Part shown: positions 34,645-44,074 of the stretch, piece after piece
Layout: every line of letters starts with the position of its first letter
Position numbering within the stretch: position 1 is the stretch's first letter
Origin: VXNE01 sp963664635
GTDB lineage: Bacteria > Pseudomonadota > Gammaproteobacteria > Pseudomonadales > Azotimanducaceae
Direction of reading: 5' to 3'
Length of the DNA: 64,000 nt
NCBI GenBank assembly: GCA_963664635.1
Contig: OY761542.1
Location: 3,162,001 to 3,226,000 of the forward strand
Notes under the pieces: generated by a model
Told to the model about the DNA's origin: nothing
What the model saw: the letters and a program-made list of their open reading frames with translations, nothing else
Databases searched by the model: none
Made by a program: the position numbers and the translations under genes

Positions 34645-36407
34645 TGATCGGATCCCTGCTGCGGCTGCGCGTGTTCGTAGCGCGCTACCGGGGCCGTCTC
34701 ACGGGCGGCATCGCGGCGTTTGCGCTGGCCCGCGTGTTCGAGGCGCTGGTGCCGATCATGCTCATGATCGGTATCGACCGGCTGACCGAGGGCAATCCCG
34801 ACATTCTCTGGCCCGTCCTCGGCATCGTCGCGGTCGTGTGCGCGCGGTTCGTCACGGTGTCCTTCGCCCGCATGGCCGTACGGCGCGCGGGCCTGCTGGT
34901 CGCGTTCGACCTGCGCCAGCGGCTGTACGCGCACCTGCAACTCATGGGGCCGAAGTTCTTCGGCCGCTACACGATCGGCGACATGATGACGCGCGCGGTG
35001 GCCGACATCGGTCTGATCCAGCGGCTCATCTCGCACGGCACCATCCTGTCCGTGGTGCTGATCTTCGCCAGCGTCGTCGGCTTCGCCTTCATGCTGTCGC
35101 TGAGCTGGCAGCTCACCCTGCTGATCTTTCCCCCGCTGCCCTTCGTGTTCCTCTATGCGTGGAAGGCGTCGCGCCGCATGGGCCTCGCTTCGCGCGCCGT
35201 GCAGGAACGCCTCTCGCAACTCGGCGGCCGGGTGCAGGAGAACCTGTCGGGGATCCGCACCATCCAGGCCATGGCGCAGGAGGACAACGAGATCGCGCGC
35301 TTCGCCGGAGTGAACCAGGCCTATGCCGACGCCTTCCGCCGCCAGGCGCGCATCAACTCGGTGATGAGCGCCGTCCTGCCGACCCTCGCGGCGGTCTGCT
35401 CGATCACCATCCTCGGCTACGGCGGCCACCTCGTGTTGACCGGACAACTGACCGTCGGCGAGTTCACCGCGTTCTTCCTCTACGTCAACATGGTCGTACA
35501 GCCGTTCCGCGTCGCCGGCTTTATCGTCAGCCTCTTCCAGCGCGCGGCGGTGGCGAGCGATCGCCTGTTCGAGGTCTTCGACCGCGCCGCCGAGATCGAG
35601 GACACGGCGCCGGGCGAAAGGCGTCGCCGAATTCGGGGCGACCTCTCCATCCGGCATCTCGACTTCACGTACGAAGGCGCCTCCGCACCGGCTCTCGCCG
35701 ATGTCTGCCTCGATATCCGGCGCGGCGAGTCCATCACCGTGATGGGCCGCGTCGGGGCCGGCAAGACGACGCTCCTCAAGCAGCTCGTGCGCATCCTCGA
35801 CACGCCGTCCGGGACCGTGTTCATCGACGGCCGGGACGTACGCGGCTACTCCCTGGCCCAACTGCGCGCGCAGGTGGCGATGGTGCCGCAGGATCCGTTC
35901 CTGTTCGGCGAACCCGTGCGCGACAACCTCACTTACGACAACCCGTCGCGGACCCTGGACCTCGTGTGGCAGGCGGCCGACGCGGCGGACTTCCGGGACA
36001 CGGTGGAGGAGATGCCGGAAGGCATGGACACGGTGGTCGGCGAACGCGGGGTCACGCTCTCGGGCGGCCAGAAACAGCGCGCGACCCTCGCCCGGGGCCT
36101 CATCCGGCACGCGCCCGTCCTGATCCTCGACGACTGCTTCTCGTCCGTCGACACCGAGACCGAGGAGCACATCCTCTCGGAGTTGCGGCGCCTGCGGCGC
36201 GGGCAGACCACGATCCTCGTTTCGCACCGCGTCTCGACCGCCCGCCACTCGGACCGCATCGTGATCCTGGAGGACGGGACCATCGGCGAGATCGGGTCAC
36301 ACGCCGAACTGCTGGCGGCCGGGGGCTTCTACGCGGAACTCGAACGCATCCAGCGCGAAGGCGCCGACCCCGCAGACTACGCGGCGGCCGCGGGGTCGGC
36401 AGGCTGA
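34644..36407 (+). CDS. ABC exporter half-transporter with degenerate catalytic site (MdlA-like)
   Basis: 587 aa: six membrane helices then a nucleotide-binding domain. Walker A GRVGAGKT and signature LSGGQKQR are intact, but Walker B reads LILDDCFSSVD, with aspartate where the catalytic glutamate should be. That is the hallmark of the non-catalytic subunit in heterodimeric exporters such as MdlAB, LmrCD and TM287/288. It starts on the asnS stop codon and overlaps the next gene's ATG, so both subunits are co-translated. Likely a lipid or drug exporter in the inner membrane. Confidence 0.9.
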   Translation: MIGSLLRLRVFVARYRGRLTGGIAAFALARVFEALVPIMLMIGIDRLTEGNPDILWPVLGIVAVVCARFVTVSFARMAVRRAGLLVAFDLRQRLYAHLQLMGPKFFGRYTIGDMMTRAVADIGLIQRLISHGTILSVVLIFASVVGFAFMLSLSWQLTLLIFPPLPFVFLYAWKASRRMGLASRAVQERLSQLGGRVQENLSGIRTIQAMAQEDNEIARFAGVNQAYADAFRRQARINSVMSAVLPTLAAVCSITILGYGGHLVLTGQLTVGEFTAFFLYVNMVVQPFRVAGFIVSLFQRAAVASDRLFEVFDRAAEIEDTAPGERRRRIRGDLSIRHLDFTYEGASAPALADVCLDIRRGESITVMGRVGAGKTTLLKQLVRILDTPSGTVFIDGRDVRGYSLAQLRAQVAMVPQDPFLFGEPVRDNLTYDNPSRTLDLVWQAADAADFRDTVEEMPEGMDTVVGERGVTLSGGQKQRATLARGLIRHAPVLILDDCFSSVDTETEEHILSELRRLRRGQTTILVSHRVSTARHSDRIVILEDGTIGEIGSHAELLAAGGFYAELERIQREGADPADYAAAAGSAG

Positions 36408-38326
36408 TGGCCGAAGCCGTTTCCCGTTCCCGGGACCCGGGGGCCTCCGCGCCCCACCGCGACTACTCGATGTTCGACGCCGAGTTGACCGGCGCCGTCA
36501 TGAACCTGTCGCTGCTGCGCCGCCTGATGCGCTGGATGCGGCCCTACCGGGTGACTCTCGCCGTCAGCGCGTTACTCGTGATCATCGCCTCCACCCTGCA
36601 GATCCTGCTGCCCGTCGTGATCTCCCTGGTCGGGATCGACTACATCATCGGCGGCAGGACCGACGGCGGGACGCCGGACATGGGCATGGTCGACCTCACG
36701 GTCGCCATCTCCGAAGGATTCGGCCTCCCCCCGCTGCTCGCCGCCTGCTGCCTCTACGTCGCCCTGCAGCTCGCCTGGGCCGTGACCGTGCACGCCCACC
36801 GCATGACGCTCATCACCTCCGTCATCAAGGGCCTGCGGGACCTCCGGCTCGACCTCTTCCGCCACCTGGAGACGCGGCCTTCTTCCTTCTACGACCGGGT
36901 CGCGGTCGGCCGCGTCATGACCCGGGTCACGAACGACATCGAGGCGCTGTACGAACTGCTCCGGGGTCTTGGCACGCTGATCGGCGAGTTCGCGCCCTTC
37001 CTCGTGGCGTTGGTCATCATGTTCTCGGTGAACGTCGAACTGACGTGCATCCTGCTGCTCGCGTTGCCGGTCATCGCCGTGGTGACGTTCTACTTCCGCC
37101 GGGCGACGCGCCTGCTCTTCCGGATGGTGCGCCTGTCCGTGTCCGCCCTGAACCAGAACCTGCAGGAGAACCTGGCCGGCCTCCAGGTCGTGCAACTGTC
37201 GCGCCGCGAGAACTACAACTACGCGCGCTATACGGACATCAACCAGCGCAACCTCGCCGCCGAGACGAAGTCCATGCGGCTCGAGACGGCGTATGGCGCC
37301 TTCACGGACAGCATGGCGTCGATCGCCATCGGGGCGGTGCTGTGGTTCGGCGGCGGTGACGTCGTCCAGGAGGAGATGACCCTCGGCGGGATGGTGCTCT
37401 TCACCCAGTTCATCGCCATGCTGTTCCACCCGATCGTCGTGCTCGGAGAGCAGCTCAACGTGCTCTTTCGGGCCATGGCCAGCGGCGAGCGCATCTTCCA
37501 GGCGCTCGACTGGGACGAGAAGATCCACGAGCCGGCTTCGCCCGTGACGCTGCCCGCGAGACTGCGCGGGGAAGTCAGGTTCCGGTACCTCGACTTCGGT
37601 TACGAGCCGGACGTCCCCGTGCTGAAGGATGTCTCGCTGACGATCGCGGCCGGAGAGAAGCTCGCCATCGTGGGGCCCACGGGGTCCGGCAAGAGCACGC
37701 TCGTGAAGCTCCTTGGGCGCTTCTACGACTTCGACGACGGGCGGATCTTCCTCGACGACATCGACCTCAACCGCATCCATTCGCGCGACCTGCGGCGCCG
37801 GATCGGCGTCGTGCTGCAGGACTTCCACATCTTCAGCGGGACGATCCACGACAATATCCTTACGCGAGGGGCAAGCCCCTCGAGCGACCCCGCGATCGAC
37901 CGGGAACGCGTCGTCGCGGCGGCGCGGACCGTCAACGCCCACGACTTCATCGCCGCGCTGCCGAAGGGCTACGACACGCGGCTCTCGGAGCGCGGACAGA
38001 ACCTGTCGCAGGGCCAGCGGCAGCTACTCGCGTTCGCGCGCGTGCTTGCTGCGGACCCCGAGATCCTGATCCTCGACGAGGCGACCGCGAGCATCGACAC
38101 GGAAACGGAGCTCCTGATCCAGGACGCGCTGCGCAAGCTGACCGCCCGCCGGACCTCCATCATCATCGCCCACCGCCTGCAGACCATCCAGGAGGCGGAC
38201 CGGGTGCTCGTGCTCGACGGCGGGCAGGTGGCGGAAGTGGGCACGCACGAGGAACTGCTGGCGGCGCGGGGTCTCTACTTCACCCTGCACGAACTGCAGT
38301 TCCAGGAGACGGACGCCGCGTCCTGA
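36407..38326 (+). CDS. ABC exporter half-transporter with canonical catalytic site (MdlB-like)
   Basis: 639 aa partner of the upstream subunit. Six helices follow a roughly 40-residue N-terminal extension. The nucleotide-binding domain has Walker A GPTGSGKS, Walker B LILDEATASID with the catalytic glutamate, and signature LSQGQRQ in place of LSGGQ. The LSQGQ signature together with a canonical Walker B is what the catalytic subunit of heterodimeric exporters normally shows, complementing the degenerate site upstream. Its ATG overlaps the previous stop (TGATG). Confidence 0.9.
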   Translation: MAEAVSRSRDPGASAPHRDYSMFDAELTGAVMNLSLLRRLMRWMRPYRVTLAVSALLVIIASTLQILLPVVISLVGIDYIIGGRTDGGTPDMGMVDLTVAISEGFGLPPLLAACCLYVALQLAWAVTVHAHRMTLITSVIKGLRDLRLDLFRHLETRPSSFYDRVAVGRVMTRVTNDIEALYELLRGLGTLIGEFAPFLVALVIMFSVNVELTCILLLALPVIAVVTFYFRRATRLLFRMVRLSVSALNQNLQENLAGLQVVQLSRRENYNYARYTDINQRNLAAETKSMRLETAYGAFTDSMASIAIGAVLWFGGGDVVQEEMTLGGMVLFTQFIAMLFHPIVVLGEQLNVLFRAMASGERIFQALDWDEKIHEPASPVTLPARLRGEVRFRYLDFGYEPDVPVLKDVSLTIAAGEKLAIVGPTGSGKSTLVKLLGRFYDFDDGRIFLDDIDLNRIHSRDLRRRIGVVLQDFHIFSGTIHDNILTRGASPSSDPAIDRERVVAAARTVNAHDFIAALPKGYDTRLSERGQNLSQGQRQLLAFARVLAADPEILILDEATASIDTETELLIQDALRKLTARRTSIIIAHRLQTIQEADRVLVLDGGQVAEVGTHEELLAARGLYFTLHELQFQETDAAS

Positions 38327-38368
38327 CGGCGCCTCTGGCCGGGACCAGTCGGCTTCGCCTCCGGCCGG

Positions 38369-38803
38369 TCAACCCGGCCGGCGCGCCGGCACCAGTTCGG
38401 TCAGGATCCCGCCGGCGCCCTTGGGGTGGAAGAACGCCGCCGTGACGCTGCCCCCGTCGGGGCGTCCGCCGAGGTCGATCTGCCGCAGGCCCTGGGCCCG
38501 CAGCCGCGCCGCTTCCTCCGCGACGTCGTCGCACCCGTAGCCCCAGTGATGCAGCCCGGGCCCGAACCGCTGCAGGTACTTCCAGGTCCCCGCCTCCGGG
38601 ACGACCGGCACGAGCACCTCGATGCGGGTCTCGCCGGCGCCGACCTGGAAGAAGTAGTTGTGGGTGCCCTCCGGGGCGAAGTAGGCGCCGTCCGGCAGCG
38701 GCGTGCTGTCGTGGAGCGGGAAGCCGAGCTTGCCCTGGAGCGTCTCCATGGCCTCGTCGATGCTGTGCGCGACGATGCCGATATGGTCGAGTCCTGTGAT
38801 CAC
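38369..38803 (-). CDS. VOC-family protein, methylmalonyl-CoA epimerase-like
   Basis: 144 aa single VOC domain pair. MITGLDHIGIVAHSIDEAME carries the first metal-binding histidine (H7), GETRIEVLVPV the first glutamate, GLHHWGYGCDDV the second histidine, and GGILTELVPAR the final glutamate. That set and spacing are those of methylmalonyl-CoA epimerase, interconverting 2R and 2S epimers, though related lyases share it. No mutase gene is in the window. A GGAGG lies upstream of ATG 38803. Confidence 0.82.
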   Translation of the reverse strand: MITGLDHIGIVAHSIDEAMETLQGKLGFPLHDSTPLPDGAYFAPEGTHNYFFQVGAGETRIEVLVPVVPEAGTWKYLQRFGPGLHHWGYGCDDVAEEAARLRAQGLRQIDLGGRPDGGSVTAAFFHPKGAGGILTELVPARRPG

Positions 38804-38851
38804 GCGTGTTCCTCCGTGTGTGCGTCCATCGTACTACGCGAGCGCGTAGGG

Positions 38852-40057
38852 TCAGCGGTCCAGGCGCACCTCGTACCCCGACTCGCGCAGGGCACCGACC
38901 ACCGCGTCGACCTGTTCCTCGCCCCGCATCTGCAGCACGAGTTCGACCACCGTTGCGCGCACGGAGGACGTGCCGAACGCGCGCTGGTGGACGATGTCGA
39001 CGATGTTGCTGTCGAGCGCCCCGAGCCGCTGCGCCAGTTCGCCGAGAGCGCCCGGCAGATCGGGGATCTCCACGGAGATGCGCACAAGGCGGCGGCTCCG
39101 GACCAGGCCGCGCTGCAGCACCGAGGACAGGATCATCATGTCGATGTTGCCGCCGGAGAGCACCAGCACGGTCTTGCCGGCCGCCACCGCCGGATCCGCG
39201 ATCACCGCCGCCAGCGCCGCCGCCCCCGCGCCTTCCGTGACGGTCTTCTCGAATTCGAGGAGCAGGAAGATCGCGCGTTCGATGTCGCTCTCGGAGACCG
39301 CCACCATGCGGTCGACATTGCCCCGGATCACGCCCATGGCGGTCGGCCCGGGATCGTCCACGGCGATGCCCTCGGCGATGGTCCCGGAGCGCCCCCGGCC
39401 CGGCTCCCGGCCCTGGAACGCATCGGTGGCGGCACGGAAGCGATCGGCCTGGACGCCGACCAGGGTGATGTCGGGCTTGAGCCGCCGCGCGGCGATCGAC
39501 GTGCCGGCGAGTAGACCGCCGCCACCCACCGGAACGATCAGCGTGTCCGCGTCCGGCGCCTGTTCGAGCACCTCGATGCCCAGGGTGCCCTGGCCGGCGA
39601 TGACGGCCTCGTCCTCGAAGGGATGTACCAGGATGAGCCCGCGTTCCGCGGCCAGCCGGTGCGTGTAGTCGAGCGTCTCGGCGAAACGTTCACCGTGCAG
39701 GGACACGTCCGCCCCGAATACGCGCGTCTGCGCGACCTTCGCGTTGGGCGTGAACCGCGGCATGACGATGGTCACCGGGATGCCCAGGCGGGAACCGTGG
39801 TAGGCCAGCGCCTGCGCGTGGTTCCCCGCCGACATGGCGATGACGCCCTGGCGCCGCTCCCCCTCGTCGAGCCCCAGCAGGCGGTTCAGCGCACCGCGCT
39901 CCTTGAACGACGCAGTGAACTGCAGGTTCTCGAACTTGAGATAAAGGTCCGCCCCCAGCGTCGCGGACAGGGTCTCGGACCGCAGGAGCGGCGTGGTGAC
40001 CACATCGGCGCGTATGCGCTCCCGCGCCGCTGCGATGGCGTCGAATGTGACGGTCAT
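38852..40057 (-). CDS. Threonine ammonia-lyase (threonine dehydratase) with ACT domain
   Basis: 401 aa PLP enzyme deaminating threonine to 2-oxobutanoate. The PLP lysine is in FTASFKERGALNRL; the phosphate-binding glycine loop is VPVGGGGLLAGTS; VLSGGNIDMMIL closes the active site. The C-terminal 75 residues (RISVEIPDLPGALGELAQRL) form an ACT domain, as in the medium-length threonine ammonia-lyase group, so allosteric control by an amino acid is likely. It may feed isoleucine synthesis or threonine catabolism. ATG 40057 gives the standard start. Confidence 0.9.
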   Translation of the reverse strand: MTVTFDAIAAARERIRADVVTTPLLRSETLSATLGADLYLKFENLQFTASFKERGALNRLLGLDEGERRQGVIAMSAGNHAQALAYHGSRLGIPVTIVMPRFTPNAKVAQTRVFGADVSLHGERFAETLDYTHRLAAERGLILVHPFEDEAVIAGQGTLGIEVLEQAPDADTLIVPVGGGGLLAGTSIAARRLKPDITLVGVQADRFRAATDAFQGREPGRGRSGTIAEGIAVDDPGPTAMGVIRGNVDRMVAVSESDIERAIFLLLEFEKTVTEGAGAAALAAVIADPAVAAGKTVLVLSGGNIDMMILSSVLQRGLVRSRRLVRISVEIPDLPGALGELAQRLGALDSNIVDIVHQRAFGTSSVRATVVELVLQMRGEEQVDAVVGALRESGYEVRLDR

Positions 40058-40145
40058 GTCGGCAGTTCCGTTTCCGTCCGGTCCGCTTCGGGACACACGC
40101 CGTCCGGGGTGGCGCAGTATAGCCGCCGGCGGGCGCGCCCCCGCA

Positions 40146-41366
40146 CTACCCGGCCCCGGCATCCCGCTGCACGGTCTTGTGCACGATGACCAGGCTCGCC
40201 AGCGCCAGTACGCCCGCGAGGGCGAAGGCCGCACCCGGGAAGTAAACCGGCGCCGCCGGCGACGTGAAGTAGGCGAACAGCTGCGTCATGACGATGGGGC
40301 TCACCACCGACGTGCCGCTCGCCACGCTGCCGATCGCGCCCTGTAACTCGCCCTGGGCATCCGACGCGACGTGCTTCGACATGACGCCCGTCAGCGCCGG
40401 CATCACCAGTCCGGAACCGGAACCGACCACGATCCAGACGTAGAGCATCCAGCCCACCGGGGACAGGAGCGCGTAACCGAGCAGGCTGATGCCCGCGAGC
40501 GCGAGGCCGACGAACGCGACGCGCTCCGCACCCCACGCCGGGATCGCCCGGCGGATCACGAAACCCTGTACCACCAGCATGCATACCCCGACGGCCCCGA
40601 GCGAGAAACCCACTTCCCGCGGGCCCCATCCGTATAGCTCCATGCTGAAGAACGCCCAGGTCACGGGCAGGGAGTTCTGCGCCAGCATGTAGAGGAAGTA
40701 CGCCGCCAGGATCCCCACTACGAGCGGCATGTGGGCCATCTGGCGGAAGGCGCCCAGCGGGTTGGCGCGACCCGCGCGGAACGGCCGGCGGTTCTCGGGA
40801 GAGAGCGTCTCCGGCACCGCGAGCCAGCCGAAAGCGACGTTGGCGAATGCGATTGCAGCCGTCGCGAAGAACGGCGTGCGGGGCCCGAACTCGCCGAGGA
40901 AACCCCCGACGACGGGCCCCAGGATGAACCCGACACCGAAGACGGCGCCCATGAGCCCGAAGTTCTGCGCGCGTTTTTCCGGTGGGAACAGGTCGGCGAC
41001 ACACGCGTTCGCGATCGCGAAGCTGGTGGCCGACATGCCGGCGACCAGCCGTCCGACGTAGAGCCAGGCGAGCGTCGGCGCGAAACCCATGATGAGGTAA
41101 TCGAGCCCGAACACGAACAGCGACAGCAGCAGCACGGGCCGGCGCCCGAACCGGTCCGACAGGTTGCCGGCCAGGGGCGAGAAGAAGAACTGCATGAGCG
41201 CGTAGACGAAGAACAGACCCCCCGCATGGCGGGCCGCGTCGTGCATCGGGTCGCCCGTGACGTCCACGATCAACTCCGGCAGCACGGGCATGACGATGCC
41301 GAATCCGACGGAGTTCAGCAGGACGGTGACGAAGATGAACGCCACCGCCCGGTTGGCGGAGGTCAC
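40146..41366 (-). CDS. MFS transporter, TetA/multidrug type
   Basis: About 406 aa with 12 membrane segments. VAFIFVTVLLNSVGFGIVMP is the first helix of the DHA1/TetA group, and LAGNLSDRFGRRPVLLLSLF is the conserved TM2-TM3 loop. AVFGVGFILGPVVGGFLGEF is the drug-proton antiporter motif C. GTG 41366 is chosen, with GGAG 8 bases upstream. A longer frame to 41489 would run into the divergent aidB gene. Probably effluxes a small toxic compound. Confidence 0.87.
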   Translation of the reverse strand: MTSANRAVAFIFVTVLLNSVGFGIVMPVLPELIVDVTGDPMHDAARHAGGLFFVYALMQFFFSPLAGNLSDRFGRRPVLLLSLFVFGLDYLIMGFAPTLAWLYVGRLVAGMSATSFAIANACVADLFPPEKRAQNFGLMGAVFGVGFILGPVVGGFLGEFGPRTPFFATAAIAFANVAFGWLAVPETLSPENRRPFRAGRANPLGAFRQMAHMPLVVGILAAYFLYMLAQNSLPVTWAFFSMELYGWGPREVGFSLGAVGVCMLVVQGFVIRRAIPAWGAERVAFVGLALAGISLLGYALLSPVGWMLYVWIVVGSGSGLVMPALTGVMSKHVASDAQGELQGAIGSVASGTSVVSPIVMTQLFAYFTSPAAPVYFPGAAFALAGVLALASLVIVHKTVQRDAGAG

Positions 41367-41422
41367 GGCGTACTCCGGGACAGGGCATGCGAGATCGTAT
41401 CCTTGCACGGAGGGGCTGTCGG

Positions 41423-41441
41423 GGCGACCCTTCCGGTCGCC
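41423..41441. repeat. REP-like hairpin
   Basis: GGCGACC (41423-41429) and GGTCGCC (41435-41441) form a perfect 7-bp stem with a 5-base loop, in the short space between the divergent MFS and AidB genes. It resembles the second family of short palindromes common between genes in GC-rich proteobacteria. It could also act as a promoter-region regulatory structure. Confidence 0.4.
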
Positions 41442-41463
41442 GTCCCCCGCGAGAGTGCTCGAC

Positions 41464-43089
41464 ATGCCGAAGTCCCACGAGGTCGTCAATCAGCCGCCGC
41501 CGCTCGTCGGCTACAACCCCTACCTCGGCGACGACGCCCTGCGCCACGCCGTCGGTCTCGGGAAAGCCGACTGGGCGGAAGCCGCGCTTACCGAGTACGG
41601 CGCGCTGACGGGCTCCGAGGAAGCGATCCGCCTCGGCTTCGAGGCCAACGAATTCCGCCCCGTGTTCCACTCCCACGACCCCCAGGGCCGGCGCGTCGAC
41701 CGCGTCGCGTATCACCCCGCCTACCACCGGCTCATGGAGATGGCGATCGAGCGGGGCATCCATTCCCTGCCGTGGACGGAACACCGCCCCGGCGCACACG
41801 TCGCCCGCGGCGCCATGCAGTACCTGCAGCACCAGCTCGAGTCTGGCCACGGCTGCCCCACGACGATGACCTTCGCGTCCGTGCCGACGCTGCGCGTCCA
41901 GCCGGATCTCGCCCGGGCGTGGGAACCCGGTGTCACCGCCCGCGTCTACGATCCCCGCGACGTCCCGATGGCGGAGAAGTCCGGGCTGACCCTCGGCATG
42001 GCGATGACGGAGAAGCAGGGCGGCTCCGACGTGCGCGCGAACAGCACGGCGGCGGAGCCGGCCGGCAACGGCGGCCCGGGCGAGGAGTACCGCGTCACGG
42101 GGCACAAGTTCTTCGTCTCCGCACCGATGTCGGACGGCTTCGTCATCCTGGCGCAGACCCCGGCCGGCCTCTCGTGCTTCCTGCTGCCCCGCTGGCGGCC
42201 CGACGGCACGCGCAACCCCTTCGAGTTGCAGCGCCTGAAGAACAAGATGGGCAATGCGTCGAACGCCTCCGCGGAGATGGAACTCTTCGGCGCGTCCGCC
42301 TGGCTGATCGGCGAGCCGGGCCGCGGTGTCGCCAACATCATCCGCATGGTCGCCCTGACCCGTTTCGACTGCATGGTCGGCTCGGCGGCGCTGATGCGCC
42401 AGGCGACCGTGCAGGCGCTGCACCACTGCCGCCATCGCACGGCCTTCGGCCGGTTGCTCGCCGAACAGCCCGTGATGCAGGGTGTGCTGCTCGATCTCGT
42501 CATCGAGAGCGCGGGGGCGCTCGCCCTCGCCATGCGCGCGGCCCGTGCCCTCGACTCGGGCGAGGACGGCGTCGTGCGGATCCTGACCCCGATCGGCAAG
42601 TACTGGATCTGCAAGCGCACGCCGACCGTGACGGCCGAGGCCATGGAGTGCATCGGCGGCAGCGGCTTCATGGAGGACCGCGTGCTGGCGCGGCTTTATC
42701 GCGAAGCGCCGGTGAACGCTATCTGGGAGGGCAGCGGCAACGTCCAGTGCCTGGACGTGCTGCGCGCGTTTGCCAGGGAACCGGGGACGGTCGAGACCGT
42801 CGTCACGGAGCTCCGGGCGGGGGCTTCGCTCAACCCGGCCCTGGCGCGCGAACTTCAGTCCATCGAACGCGTTCTGACCCGGCCCGGCCCGGACCTCGAG
42901 CGCGCCGCCCGGGGCTGGGTCGAACGGCTCGCGATCGCCCTGCAGGCCAGCACGCTGCTGCGCTTCGGGGACCCCCTGACGGCAGAGGCGTTCTGCCGCC
43001 TGCGCCTGCCCGGACCGGAGCGTTCGCTGCTGCCGGGTGGCGGCGGGTGCGACCCCCGCTTCGCACCGCTGCTGGAGCGGGCGTTCTGA
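41464..43089 (+). CDS. aidB: AidB-type acyl-CoA dehydrogenase family protein
   Basis: 541 aa, the same length as E. coli AidB. Conserved segments include NQPPPLVGYNPYLGDDALRH at the N-terminus, GHGCPTTMTFASVPTLR, MAMTEKQGGSDVRANST for flavin binding, and MECIGGSGFMEDRVLARLYR followed by NAIWEGSGNVQCLDVLRA. AidB binds FAD and DNA and is linked to the adaptive response to alkylation damage, where it may protect DNA or dehydrogenate a related substrate. The neighbouring genes give no further hint. Start ATG 41464. Confidence 0.92.
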   Translation: MPKSHEVVNQPPPLVGYNPYLGDDALRHAVGLGKADWAEAALTEYGALTGSEEAIRLGFEANEFRPVFHSHDPQGRRVDRVAYHPAYHRLMEMAIERGIHSLPWTEHRPGAHVARGAMQYLQHQLESGHGCPTTMTFASVPTLRVQPDLARAWEPGVTARVYDPRDVPMAEKSGLTLGMAMTEKQGGSDVRANSTAAEPAGNGGPGEEYRVTGHKFFVSAPMSDGFVILAQTPAGLSCFLLPRWRPDGTRNPFELQRLKNKMGNASNASAEMELFGASAWLIGEPGRGVANIIRMVALTRFDCMVGSAALMRQATVQALHHCRHRTAFGRLLAEQPVMQGVLLDLVIESAGALALAMRAARALDSGEDGVVRILTPIGKYWICKRTPTVTAEAMECIGGSGFMEDRVLARLYREAPVNAIWEGSGNVQCLDVLRAFAREPGTVETVVTELRAGASLNPALARELQSIERVLTRPGPDLERAARGWVERLAIALQASTLLRFGDPLTAEAFCRLRLPGPERSLLPGGGGCDPRFAPLLERAF

Positions 43090-43127
43090 CCACGACTTCG
43101 CCCGGGCGATGGGCGTAAGATAGCCGC

Positions 43128-43499
43128 ATGGTCACCTTCGTCATCATCCTGGGTTTGCTGATCGGGGCGGCCGGCGTCTTCGGGCTGGCCGCGCCGGCCC
43201 GCATGGCCACCATCGCGAGCGGCGTGCAGTTCTCCGAACGGCTACGGTACCTGGCCGCGTACGGCCGCATGCTGATCGGCATCGTCCTGTTCTTCGCCGC
43301 CTACCAGACGAAGTTCTCGCTGGCGATCCAGATCCTCGCGATGTTCTCGGTCCTGGCGGGCGTGATCGTGCTGTTCATGCGCCGCGAGACGATGGAGGCA
43401 TGGATCGGGCGCGTGACCACGTGGCCCCCGGGGAGACTCCGCACCGTGGGCGCCATTGCCCTGGCGGCGGGAGCGTTCCTGGTCTACGCCGCGGTCTGA
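43128..43499 (+). CDS. Small membrane protein of unknown function
   Basis: 123 aa with four likely membrane segments: VTFVIILGLLIGAAGVFGLA, YLAAYGRMLIGIVLFFAAYQ, LAIQILAMFSVLAGVIVLF and TVGAIALAAGAFLVYAAV. I do not recognise a named family beyond small conserved membrane proteins. It lies 38 bases after aidB and 36 bases before the NADAR gene, all on the plus strand, so these three may be co-transcribed. Confidence 0.72.
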   Translation: MVTFVIILGLLIGAAGVFGLAAPARMATIASGVQFSERLRYLAAYGRMLIGIVLFFAAYQTKFSLAIQILAMFSVLAGVIVLFMRRETMEAWIGRVTTWPPGRLRTVGAIALAAGAFLVYAAV

Positions 43500-43535
43500 G
43501 CGCCGCGAGGCCGGCCCGCGCAGGACAGCCGTTCC

Positions 43536-44012
43536 ATGGCCTTCCAGCCCGTCGACCCCGACGCCGTCCTGGTGTCCATGGGAGACGCCAACCACGCGTT
43601 GTCCACGTTCTCCAGGCATAGCTTTCGCCTGGACGGCGCCGAGTGGCCGTCCGTGGCGCACTACGTCGAGGGCATGAAGTTCGACGCCGGCGAGATCCGC
43701 GAACGCATCCGCACCGCGGACCACCCGCAGGCGGCACAACGGATCGCCCGCCGCTATCGGCGGCGCGTGCGCAAGGACTGGGACGACGTGCGGGAGGTCT
43801 ACATGACCCGCGGCGTGTACACCAAGTGCCGGGCACACCCGGACGCCGCCGCCGCGCTGCTGGACACGGCAGACCGGAAGGTCATCGAGACGAGCCAGTA
43901 CGACTACTACTGGGGATGCGGACGAGACACACGCGGCCTGAACACCTACGGGAAGGTCCTCATGAACGTCCGGGCGCGGCTCGCCGAGGAGGCGGCGACG
44001 CCCGGCCGGTGA
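43536..44012 (+). CDS. NADAR family protein (YbiA-like)
   Basis: 158 aa. FSRHSFRLDGAEWPSVAHYV followed by EGMKF and the C-terminal YDYYWGCGRDTRGLNTYGKV match the NADAR domain, which covers YbiA-type N-glycosidases of riboflavin intermediates and ADP-ribose-related enzymes. YbiA removes damaged or toxic riboflavin precursors; other members act in NAD or ADP-ribose metabolism and phage defence. Which reaction applies here cannot be told from sequence. Confidence 0.85.
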   Translation: MAFQPVDPDAVLVSMGDANHALSTFSRHSFRLDGAEWPSVAHYVEGMKFDAGEIRERIRTADHPQAAQRIARRYRRRVRKDWDDVREVYMTRGVYTKCRAHPDAAAALLDTADRKVIETSQYDYYWGCGRDTRGLNTYGKVLMNVRARLAEEAATPGR

Positions 44013-44074
44013 CGCCCGCCACCGGCCGGGCGAGAGACGTATACTCGGCGCCCAGGAGCCTGGGAGCCCGCGTG

